Part shown: positions 45,151 to 55,249 of the stretch, piece by piece
How the letters are laid out: every line of letters starts with the position of its first letter
How positions within the stretch are numbered: position 1 is the first letter of the stretch
Assembly: GCA_022376925.1 (NCBI GenBank)
Contig: JAIOJX010000030.1
Location: 166,419,084 to 166,483,083, forward strand
Origin: Tragulus kanchil
Taxonomy: Eukaryota; Chordata; Mammalia; Artiodactyla; Tragulidae
Direction of reading: 5' to 3'
Length of the DNA: 64,000 nucleotides
Made by a program: the position numbers and the translations under genes
Notes under the pieces: model-generated
The model's database searches: none
The model's input: the letters and a program-made list of their open reading frames with translations, nothing else
Told to the model about the DNA's origin: nothing

Positions 45151-46718
45151 TTCTTCCAGGTTGTCCAGTTTGTTGCCATAGAGTTGTTCATAATAGTCAC
45201 TTATAATCCTTTGAATTTCTGCATTCTCTGTTGTAATCTCTCCTTTTTCATTTTTGATTTTGGTGATCTGGTTCTTCTCTCTCTTTTTATTGATGAGTCT
45301 GGCCAGTGGTGTGTCAATTTTATTTACCTTTTCGAAGAACCAGCTTTTTGTTTTATTTTTACTATTGTTTCTTTTGTTTCCTTTTCATTTATTTCTGCTC
45401 TGATCTTTATGATTTCCCTTCTTCTGCTGGCTTTGGGGTATTTTTGTTCTTCTTTCTCCAGTTGCTTTAAGCGTAAGGTTAGGTCGTCTGTTTGAGATTT
45501 TCCTAGTTTCTTGAGGTGGGATTATCTGCAAATAGAGAGAGTTTGACTTCTTCCTTTCCAATCTGGATTCCTTTGATTTCTTTCTCTTCTCTTATTGCTG
45601 TTGCTAGAACTTCCAGGACTATGTTGAATAAGAGTGGTGAAAGTGGACACCCTTGTCTTGTTCCTGATCTTAGAGGAAATGCTTTGAGTTTTTCACCATT
45701 GAGGATAATGTTCGCTGTGGGCTTCTCATGTATGACTTTCACTATGTTGAGATAGGTTCCTTCTATGCCCATTTTCTGAAGAGTTTTTATCATAAATGGA
45801 TGCTGTACTTTGTCAAAGGCTTTTTCTGCATCTATTGAGATGATCATGTGATTTTTGTCTTTCAATTTGTTGATATGGTGTATCACATTGATTGATTTGC
45901 GGATATTGAAGAATCCTTGCATGCCTGGGATGAACCCAACTTGATCATGATGTGTGAGTTTTTTGATGTGTCGTTGAATTCTGTTTGCTAGGATTTTGTT
46001 GAGGATTTTGGCGTCTAGATTCATCAGTGAAATTGGCCTATAATTTTCTTTTTTTGTTTTGTCTTTGCCTGGCTTTGGTATCAGGGTGATGGCAGCCTCA
46101 TAGAATGTGTTTGGAAGTGTTCCTGCCTGTGCAATTGTTTGGAAGAGTTTTAGAAGGACAGGCATTAGCGCTTCTTTAAATGTTTGGTAGAATTCACTTG
46201 TGAAACCATCTGGCCCTGGGCTTTTATTTTTGGGTAGATTTTTGATCACAGGGTCTATTTCTGAGCTTCTGATGGGCTTGTTCATAGTTTCTATTTCTTC
46301 CTGGTTGAGTCTTGGGAGATTAATCTTCTCTAAGAAACTGTGCATTTCTTCCAGGTTGTCCAGTTTGTTGCCATAGAGTTGTTCATAATAGTCACTTATA
46401 ATCCTTTGAATTTCTGCATTCTCTGTTGTAATCTCTCCTTTTTCATTTTTGATTTTGGTGATCTGGTTCTTCTCTCTCTTTTTATTGATGAGTCTGGCCA
46501 GTGGTGTGTCAATTTTATTTACCTTTTCGAAGAACCAGCTTTTTGTTTTATTTTTACTATTGTTTCTTTTGTTTCCTTTTCATTTATTTCTGCTCTGATC
46601 TTTATGATTTCCCTTCTTCTGCTGGCTTTGGGGTATTTTTGTTCTTCTTTCTCCAGTTGCTTTAAGCGTAAGGTTAGGTCGTCTGTTTGAGATTTTCCTA
46701 GTTTCTTGAGGTGGGATT
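44329..46718. repeat. Tandem duplication 15, unit 1195 bp, junction 45524
   Basis: Copy A 44329-45523 and copy B 45524-46718, entirely inside L1 ORF2. The junction falls within the reverse transcriptase FADD motif, so in the B copy the minus-strand frame reads FAD and then unrelated residues. Confidence 0.97.
45503..46345 (-). pseudogene. Duplicate of the L1 reverse transcriptase N-terminal half, cut at the FADD motif
   Basis: Identical in sequence to the first 275 residues of the 43309-45150 frame. At junction 45524 the reading passes from FAD to NPTSRN and stops. Product of duplication 15. Confidence 0.9.
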
Positions 46719-46891
46719 GAATTGCTATAAACTTCCCTCTTAGAACTGCTTTTGCAGTATCCCATAGGTTTTGCAATGTCATGTGTTCATTGTCGTTTTC
46801 TTCTAGGAATTTTTTTATTTCTCCTTTGATTTGCTCAGTAATCAGCTGGTTTTTTAGGTATGTATGGTTTAGTCTCCATGTGTTTGTGTTT

Positions 46892-47866
46892 TTAGTGGTT
46901 TTTCTTCCTGTAATTGATCTCTCGTTTCATTGCATTGTGGTCTGAGAAGATGGTTGATAGAATTTCAGTTTTCTTGAATTGACTGAGGTTTGATTTGTGG
47001 CCCAAGATGTGGTCTATCCTGGAGAATGTTCCGTGAGCACTTGAGAAGAAAGTGTATTCTTCTGCTTTTGGATGGAAAGTCCTAAAGATATCAATGAGGT
47101 CCATTTCTTCTAGTGTGACATTTAAGACTTGTGTTTCTTTATTAATTTTCTGTTTGGATGATCTGTCCATTGGTGTGAAAGGAGTGTTAAAGTCTCCTAC
47201 TATGATTGTGTTACTGTCGATGTCTTCTTTTATGTCTGAAAGTGTTTGTCTTATGTATTGGGGTGCTCCTGCGTTGGGTACATAGATATTTATGATTGTT
47301 ATATCTTCTTGGATTAATCCCTTGATCGTGATGTAGTGTCCTGCCTTGTCTCTTCTAATCTTCTTTATTTTGAGGTCTATTTTGTCTGATATGAGGATTG
47401 CTGCTCCAGCTTTCTTTTGATTTCCATTTGCATGGAATATCTTTTTCCAGCCTCTCACTTTCAGTCTATGAGTGTCTCTAGGTCTGAAGTGAGTTTCCTG
47501 GAGGCAGCATATGTATGGGTCATGTTTTTGAATCCATTCAGCCACTCTGTGTCTTTTGGTTGGGGCATTTAGTCCATTGACATTCAAAGTAATTATTGAT
47601 ACAAATGATCCTATTGTCATCTTCTTAGATGTTATTTTTACTATTGTTTCTTTTGTTTCCTTTTCATTTATTTCTGCTCTGATCTTTATGATTTCCCTTC
47701 TTCTGCTGGCTTTGGGGTATTTTTGTTCTTCTTTCTCCAGTTGCTTTAAGCGTAAGGTTAGGTCGTCTGTTTGAGATTTTCCTAGTTTCTTGAGGTGGGA
47801 TTGAATTGCTATAAACTTCCCTCTTAGAACTGCTTTTGCAGTATCCCATAGGTTTTGCAATGTCAT
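46892..47866 (-). pseudogene. Chimeric L1 frame: ORF2 linker fused upstream of endonuclease
   Basis: 324 residues. The first 80 come from the ORF2 linker (MTLQNLWDTAKAVLRGKF...). The frame then crosses junction 47632 and continues as the endonuclease domain starting MTIGSFVSIITLNVNGLN. In a normal L1 the endonuclease comes first. The order is inverted only because a 1084-bp unit is tandemly repeated. Ends after INYRKKNH at a frameshift in an A run. Confidence 0.9.
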
Positions 47867-47975
47867 GTGTTCATTGTCGTTTTCTTCTAGGAATTTTTTT
47901 ATTTCTCCTTTGATTTGCTCAGTAATCAGCTGGTTTTTTAGGTATGTATGGTTTAGTCTCCATGTGTTTGTGTTT

Positions 47976-48704
47976 TTAGTGGTTTTTCTTCCTGTAATTG
48001 ATCTCTCGTTTCATTGCATTGTGGTCTGAGAAGATGGTTGATAGAATTTCAGTTTTCTTGAATTGACTGAGGTTTGATTTGTGGCCCAAGATGTGGTCTA
48101 TCCTGGAGAATGTTCCGTGAGCACTTGAGAAGAAAGTGTATTCTTCTGCTTTTGGATGGAAAGTCCTAAAGATATCAATGAGGTCCATTTCTTCTAGTGT
48201 GACATTTAAGACTTGTGTTTCTTTATTAATTTTCTGTTTGGATGATCTGTCCATTGGTGTGAAAGGAGTGTTAAAGTCTCCTACTATGATTGTGTTACTG
48301 TCGATGTCTTCTTTTATGTCTGAAAGTGTTTGTCTTATGTATTGGGGTGCTCCTGCGTTGGGTACATAGATATTTATGATTGTTATATCTTCTTGGATTA
48401 ATCCCTTGATCGTGATGTAGTGTCCTGCCTTGTCTCTTCTAATCTTCTTTATTTTGAGGTCTATTTTGTCTGATATGAGGATTGCTGCTCCAGCTTTCTT
48501 TTGATTTCCATTTGCATGGAATATCTTTTTCCAGCCTCTCACTTTCAGTCTATGAGTGTCTCTAGGTCTGAAGTGAGTTTCCTGGAGGCAGCATATGTAT
48601 GGGTCATGTTTTTGAATCCATTCAGCCACTCTGTGTCTTTTGGTTGGGGCATTTAGTCCATTGACATTCAAAGTAATTATTGATACAAATGATCCTATTG
48701 TCAT
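47976..48704 (-). pseudogene. L1 ORF2 start and endonuclease domain
   Basis: 242 residues from the ORF2 start. Apurinic-endonuclease-like motifs are visible: LNVNGLNAP near residue 13, CCLQETHF near 42, VGDFNTP near 145, and SDHN near 229. The frame ends early because the A run after INYRKK is one base too long. A second, truncated copy starts at 49791 (123 residues) through duplication 17. Confidence 0.92.
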
Positions 48705-50547
48705 CTTCTTAGATGTTATGATGGGCTTGTTTCATGGATCTTCTCCTTTTATACTTGTTGTCTATATAAGTCCCTTTAACACTTGTTGTAAGGCTGGTTT
48801 GGTGTGACTAAATTCTTTTAATTTTTGCTTGTCTGTAAAGCTTTTGATTTCTCCATCCATTTTGAATGAGATCCTTGCAGGGTAGAGGATTCTTGGTTGC
48901 AGATTATTCTCTTTTAGCCATTTAAATGTGTCCTGCCATTCCCTTCTGGCCTGCAGAGTTTCTGTTTAAAGATCAGCTGTTAAACATATGGGCTTTCCCT
49001 TGTATGTCACTAGTTGCTTTTCCCTTGCTGCTTTGAGAATTCTGTCCTTGTGTTTAATTTGTGTTAGCTTCATAAATATGTGTCTTGGTGTGTTTCTTCT
49101 CGAATTGATTCTCTTTGTGCTTCTTGGACTTGATTGACTATTTCTTTTCCCATGTTGGGGACATTTTCAACTATAATCTCTTCAAATATTTTCTCATAGC
49201 CTTTCTTTTTCTTCTTCTTCTTCTGGAACCCCTATAATTCGAATATTGGTGCGTTTGATATTATCCCAGAGGTCTCTAAGGCTGTCCTAATGCTCTTTTC
49301 ATTCTTTGAGCTAAATTCTGTTTTTCAGCAGTTACTTCCACCATTCTGTCTTCCAGCTCACTTATCTGGTCTTCTGTCTCAGATACTCTGCTGTTGATTC
49401 CTTCTATAGTGTTTTCAGTTCAGCATTGAGTTTTGTTGTCATGTATGCTCGTTACTGATATTATGATTGTTATATCTTCTTGGATTAATCCCTTGATCGT
49501 GATGTAGTGTCCTGCCTTGTCTCTTCTAATCTTCTTTATTTTGAGGTCTATTTTGTCTGATATGAGGATTGCTGCTCCAGCTTTCTTTTGATTTCCATTT
49601 GCATGGAATATCTTTTTCCAGCCTCTCACTTTCAGTCTATGAGTGTCTCTAGGTCTGAAGTGAGTTTCCTGGAGGCAGCATATGTATGGGTCATGTTTTT
49701 GAATCCATTCAGCCACTCTGTGTCTTTTGGTTGGGGCATTTAGTCCATTGACATTCAAAGTAATTATTGATACAAATGATCCTATTGTCATCTTCTTAGA
49801 TGTTATGATGGGCTTGTTTCATGGATCTTCTCCTTTTATACTTGTTGTCTATATAAGTCCCTTTAACACTTGTTGTAAGGCTGGTTTGGTGTGACTAAAT
49901 TCTTTTAATTTTTGCTTGTCTGTAAAGCTTTTGATTTCTCCATCCATTTTGAATGAGATCCTTGCAGGGTAGAGGATTCTTGGTTGCAGATTATTCTCTT
50001 TTAGCCATTTAAATGTGTCCTGCCATTCCCTTCTGGCCTGCAGAGTTTCTGTTTAAAGATCAGCTGTTAAACATATGGGCTTTCCCTTGTATGTCACTAG
50101 TTGCTTTTCCCTTGCTGCTTTGAGAATTCTGTCCTTGTGTTTAATTTGTGTTAGCTTCATAAATATGTGTCTTGGTGTGTTTCTTCTCGAATTGATTCTC
50201 TTTGTGCTTCTTGGACTTGATTGACTATTTCTTTTCCCATGTTGGGGACATTTTCAACTATAATCTCTTCAAATATTTTCTCATAGCCTTTCTTTTTCTT
50301 CTTCTTCTTCTGGAACCCCTATAATTCGAATATTGGTGCGTTTGATATTATCCCAGAGGTCTCTAAGGCTGTCCTAATGCTCTTTTCATTCTTTGAGCTA
50401 AATTCTGTTTTTCAGCAGTTACTTCCACCATTCTGTCTTCCAGCTCACTTATCTGGTCTTCTGTCTCAGATACTCTGCTGTTGATTCCTTCTATAGTGTT
50501 TTTCAGTTCAGCAATTGAGTTGTTTGTCTCTGTTACTTTTTTGGTAA
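48374..50547. repeat. Tandem duplication 17, unit about 1087 bp, junction 49461
   Basis: Copy A 48374-49460 and copy B 49461-50547. The last 60 bp of A (from about 49400) are a recognisable but error-laden version of B near 50490-50548, with missing and extra bases. This is how an unpolished read end looks. Overlaps duplication 16. Confidence 0.95.
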
Positions 50548-50746
50548 GTTCTTATATTTCTTTATTCAGTGTGTTAGTTGTGTCTTGCAATTTCTCTACC
50601 ATTCTGTTTTCATTGTCTTTGATCAACTTTACTATCATTCTTCTGAAATCAGTTTCAGAAAGTTTGTCCAAATTCTCTTCATTGATTTGATCTTGTGTGT
50701 TTGTAGATTGTTCCTTCACTTGTGTGGTATTTCTCTGCCATTTCAT
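48720..50746 (-). pseudogene. L1 ORF1 remnant, frame broken and partly duplicated
   Basis: ORF1 begins at 50746 with MKWQRNTTQVKEQSTNTQDQ and a charged, coiled-coil-like N-terminus (RRMIVKLIKDNENRMVEKLQ). Frames then break repeatedly, and recognisable C-terminal phrases appear in different frames down to the ORF2 start. Duplication 17 repeats the C-terminal half. ORF1 normally encodes an RNA-binding trimeric chaperone; this copy cannot. Confidence 0.75.
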
Positions 50747-53700
50747 TGTTATTATTAATTTTTTAACTGACTCTGTTTGGGATTTCCTTTTCCCAGACTT
50801 TGAGTTACATCTGTTGGTGTTTGTTGTTTAGATGGGGCTTCTTATTCTGGGTGATGCTGGTGGTTGGGTGATGTCAGGACTTGCATACAAGTGATTACCT
50901 TTGTTAGTGTTCTCACTTGTATAGTGCTCTCTAGTGTTAGGTGTTCTCTAGTATTGTAGAGTTTTGGAGTCAGTGCTCCCTCCCTAAAGCCCCGGACTTG
51001 TTGCCTGACCAGGGAATGAAGATTTGATGACTGGTTTGTTATGGCATTAAATGATATTAAAACATATATACGCAAATGAGAAACAGAAGGTATACCTTTG
51101 AAAAATGGCAATTAAAATATTATGCAAATACTATCTAGCATATTGAATTATACACACAAGCATATACAGCTGTAACATAACCGAAGCATTCCAACCAAAA
51201 ATACAGTACAATACTTTAGCACAGCAAATAGAGAAAACCAAGAATGATAACCACCAGTTAATAACCAAACTAAGTAGAGCACCAATTGGAGAATAATGCT
51301 AGAGCAGGGTCCCCGTTGGGGATAAGGCAATGAGGACAGAACAGACTAAGAAATATGATGGGAAAAGGGAAAAAGAGAAAGGGAGGATAGAGAAATATAG
51401 AATGATATTGCAAAGTTAAATATAGGGAGATAAAGATTTGTATGTATTAGAGTTTAATGCTATAGGAATGAAGTATCAGAGAAAGCAAAGAATTATAGGG
51501 GAAGTAGCAGTACAAATGAAAAATTTAAAAAATTAAAAGAGATAAGTATATAGAAAAATACAGAAAAACAAAGCAAAAACAATAAAAACAAAAAAAACCC
51601 CACAGAACCTTAAAAGGTCAATGGGGAACCAGAAGTTTATACCAAAATAAAATGTGTGGTTTAAAAGGAAAAAGAAAAAAAAAAAATGTAAACTTGAATA
51701 TATTCAGTCTTACTGATAAGATTAGTAGCTTCAATAGAATTCAGTGGAGGAAATAAACACACCCACTTTCACATACTCCAAAAAAAAAAAAACAATGGGG
51801 GATGCACTGAGTGGGTTTGGAAAAAAGGGAAAAAAAACAATTGAAACAAAACAATACGATACCAAAAAAAAGCAATAAAAAAGAATAAGGAATAAAATGA
51901 AAATTTTAAAATCCAGCAGTAACTCCCGCTTCAGACAAAATGTGAAAATAGTGTTTATGTTCTTCTGTCTCTTGCTAACTATTCACGAATTATCAGTCTT
52001 TTTCTTGCCTCTGGCAGTGGTTGGATCTGAAGACCTCTTTGACTGCTTGTTTATTTAGGCCTATTCCAGAACTAAAAGGCCCACCCATGCTGGCCCTAGT
52101 TTTGGAGTCAGTGCTCCTCCCTAAAGCCCCGGACTTGTTGCCTGACCAGGGAATGAAGATTTGATGACTGGTTTGTTATGGCATTAAATGATATTAAAAC
52201 ATATATACGCAAATGAGAAACAGAAGGTATACCTTTGAAAAATGGCAATTAAAATATTATGCAAATACTATCTAGCATATTGAATTATACACACAAGCAT
52301 ATACAGCTGTAACATAACCGAAGCATTCCAACCAAAAATACAGTACAATACTTTAGCACAGCAAATAGAGAAAACCAAGAATGATAACCACCAGTTAATA
52401 ACCAAACTAAGTAGAGCACCAATTGGAGAATAATGCTAGAGCAGGGCCCCCGTTGGGGATAAGGCAATGAGGACAGAACAGACTAAGAAATATGATGGGA
52501 AAAGGGAAAAAGAGAAAGGGAGGATAGAGAAATATAGAATGATATTGCAAAGTTAAATATAGGGAGATAAAGATTTGTATGTATTAGAGTTTAATGCTAT
52601 AGGAATGAAGTATCAGAGAAAGCAAAGAATTATAGGGGAAGTAGCAGTACAAATGAAAAATTTAAAAAATTAAAAGAGATAAGTATATAGAAAAATACAG
52701 AAAAACAAAGCAAAAACAAAAAAAACAAAAAAAACCCCACAGAACCTTAAAAGGTCAATGGGGAACCAGAAGTTTATACCAAAATAAAATGTGTGGTTTA
52801 AAAGGAAAAAGAAAAAAAAAAAATGTAAACTTGAATATATTCAGTCTTACTGATAAGATTAGTAGCTTCAATAGAATTCAGTGGAGGAAATAAACACACC
52901 CACTTTCACATACTCCAAAAAAAAAAAAACAATGGGGGATGCACTGAGTGGGTTTGGAAAAAAGGGAAAAAAAACAATTGAAACAAAACAATACGATACC
53001 AAAAAAAAGCAATAAAAAAGAATAAGGAATAAAATGAAAATTTTAAAATCCAGCAGTAACTCCCGCTTCAGACAAAATGTGAAAATAGTGTTTATGTTCT
53101 TCTGTCTCTTGCTAACTATTCACGAATTATCAGTCTTTTTCTTGCCTCTGGCAGTGGTTGGATCTGAAGACCTCTTTGACTGCTTGTTTATTTAGGCCTA
53201 TTCCAGAACTAAAAGGCCCACCCATGCTGGCCCTGGGAGTTTCTTAATCCAAATCCCTTTTCTTGCTGGGTGGAGCTAAGTTCCCTCCCTGTAGCTTGAC
53301 CAGCAGCCCTGCAGTTTGACCAGCAGCCAAACTATGGTAGGGAAAATGGCGTCTGTCTCACAAAGGATTTATTCCCACACGCTCTATGGGAAGCACTTCG
53401 GCAGTGACCCCGACCCTGCTGCAGGCCACCGTTGACTCCTGCCACCGGGGGAGGCGTCAGATTACTCAAGAGGTGAGTCTAGCTCAGTCTCATGCAGGAT
53501 CGTTATTCCCCTCTCCCGGATCACGGTGTGCACAGAGTTTCCAGTCCTCCTTGGGGGCTCTGTGATCGGGTAAATGATAACCTCCTCCAAAGGAAACTGA
53601 GTGCTGTCCTTCCAAGGACTGCTCAAGGGCACTTCTAGCTCAAGGGAGCACTTGGACCCTCCAAATCAGGTCTGGCTCAGTCCCTTGTGGGCGTCACCAC

Positions 53701-53972
53701 TCCTTTCCCAGGTCTTGATCTGCAACAGGCTTCGTGCCTTTGGCTCGCCCAGCCTCTCTTGCGGGTATGGGGTTTGACTTTTAAAAGTGCGATTGCGCCC
53801 TTCCTACCGTCTTGATGCGGCTTCTCCTTTGTTCTTTGATGCAGGGTATCCTCTCCGTGATCAGATCCAACCTCCTCATGTTGATGGTTTTTCAGGAACT
53901 CGTTGCAATTCAGGCGATTTTGCAGGAGAGATGTGCGCGTCCTTCTACGCCGCCATCTTAGCTCCACCCTCT
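50747..53972 (-). promoter_or_regulatory. L1 5' UTR / internal promoter, duplicated
   Basis: Begins at the 5' end with AGCTAAGATGGCGGCG (plus-strand complement at 53947-53962), GC-rich in the first 700 bp and then T-rich on the element strand. About 2.1 kb after removing duplication 18. Contains no coding frame of note; the minus-strand frame 53677-54126 is a chance fusion of old L1 endonuclease and this UTR. Confidence 0.8.
50960..53235. repeat. Tandem duplication 18, unit about 1138 bp, junction 52098
   Basis: Copy A 50960-52097 and copy B 52098-53235, with no shared bases at the breakpoint. B lacks one C near its start (gctcctccc versus gctccctccc). The unit is L1 5' UTR, strongly A-rich on the plus strand. 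Confidence 0.97.
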
Positions 53973-54115
53973 CTTTTAATTTATTGAGGTTTGTTTTATG
54001 TATTAACATCTGGTCTACCCTGGAGAATGCTCCACGTGCACTTGGGAAGAGCACTGCTACCACTGAGGGGAGTGTCCTATCCAAGTTTTCAGGTATTAAT
54101 TTTTGACCTGGTAAA
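53973..54115 (-). mobile_element. Old L1, right arm
   Basis: attgaggtttgttttatgta, tggtctaccctggagaatgc and acgtgcacttgggaagagca are the reverse complement of the L1 endonuclease C-terminal region. The minus strand reads ARGAFSRVDQMLIHKTNLNK. It continues the left arm that ends at 40828. Confidence 0.85.
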
Positions 54116-54940
54116 ACACTGTTCATCCTTTGAGTACCAGGTCCAAAGGATTTAATCTGTCAAATCTTTCTTCATCTATCTCACAAGCAAAAATGTTCTG
54201 TTACTGCATTTGAGCTTCTGTTACCCATAACTGTGATTTATGGATATGCCAACATCAGTAACTGTGCTATAGCCTTCACTGCAAATCTGTCTTTCTTCAC
54301 ACTGATGTTACTGGGTTTCTTTTGTGCAGGGACCAAGTCTTAACTGTATCTCCATATCCCTGAATATGGAGTATTCAGTAGTAACTTTAAAGAATTTGGG
54401 GAACTTTGACTACCTTTTAAACATTGAACCCTAGGCTATGTACAGTAGAGTGGAACAAGAAAAGAAAGGCAGTGCACTCTGCCTCTGAGGACCTACAGCT
54501 TAGTTGAGAAGATAAGTGTATCTGCATGAGAAGCCTTTAACACAGGATCTGACCATGTGCCAAGATAAGGACTCGAGGTTCAGCCTGTGCACTTTGTCTC
54601 TCTCTAAGCATAGGAAAGAGACTGGTAGAGTTGTAAGGTTGGAACAACATTCAGGACTCCTGATTTCCTTCTGTCCATCAGTGGAATACTCTGGCCACTG
54701 ACCACCCAGCCTCCTCTTGGACAATCTCACCTACGGGGAGAAGGCCCAACACTTCACAGTCAGGACTTATGATGGCTGTTTGCCAGTTTGGGGTGGTAAG
54801 GAGGAATTGAATTGCTTTTTCACTACCATACACCCTTCAATCTTTCTCATAAAAAAACTATGTGTAAAGTCAACAGGGAAGGAAAAAAGCTCCAGTCATA
54901 AGCTTTAATCTTAGTGGGATAGGTCACAGGATACTTACAT
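54116..54940. other. Unique sequence, no gene seen
   Basis: No recognised repeat, splice-bordered frame or duplication. Confidence 0.55.
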
Positions 54941-55249
54941 TTTTTTTGTGAGGGGGCGGGTGGTGGGTTGGGGAGGGAGGTGGGTGAGTGGGCCACTTCT
55001 ATCAGTCTTTCATTTCTCTATTTTCATCCATCTTTGTTCTTTGGCCCGTGTGGGCCTCCCGTTGCAGCGGCCTCTGTTGTCACAGAACACCGGCTCTGGA
55101 CGCGTGTGCTCCAGAGCTCTGGCTCGGTAATTGGACACATGGGTCCAGCCCCTCCGCGGCACATGGGATCTTCCCAGGCCAGGGATCGAACCGGCGCCCC
55201 TTGTGCTGCAAGGTGGTGTCCTTACCCACTGGACCACCAGGGAAGCCCC
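54941..55249 (-). mobile_element. Young CHR-2-like SINE
   Basis: G-rich tail-side block, cacttctatcagtctttcat, ttggcccgtgtgggcctccc, gaacaccggctctggacgcg, ggccagggatcgaaccggcg, accaccagggaagccccc. Target-site repeat cttacatt. Confidence 0.92.

Larger units (their letters stand above)
46548..48719. repeat. Tandem duplication 16, unit 1084 bp, junction 47632
   Basis: Copy A 46548-47631 and copy B 47632-48719, sharing ttat at the breakpoint. A overlaps the end of duplication 15. The unit covers the end of the L1 endonuclease domain and the linker to the reverse transcriptase. Confidence 0.97.
40829..53972 (-). mobile_element. Full-length young L1, minus strand, inserted in an older L1; duplicated 3' end at 39709-40318
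   Basis: T run and 3' UTR at 40829, ORF2 at 41129-48704, ORF1 remnant to 50746, and 5' UTR to about 53972, where a YY1-like AAGATGGCG lies close to the 5' end, as in other mammalian L1s. Target-site repeat close to tcttttaatt at both ends. The 13.1 kb as given contains duplications 14-18 (5.6 kb) and one SINE; without them it is about 7.1 kb. ORF2 carries a nonsense TAG at 41735, the SINE insertion at 42213, and frameshifts near 45350 and 46905. The element is therefore not active in this form. Confidence 0.92.

Noticed and set aside
44111..47774. Plus-strand frames opposite the L1 (for example 149 and 116 residues)
   Set aside because: They are antisense shadows of ORF2, which is the strand with RT and endonuclease motifs.
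53677..54126. 149-residue minus-strand frame
   Set aside because: It is a read-through from old L1 endonuclease sequence into the 5' UTR of the young L1 across their junction, not a gene.
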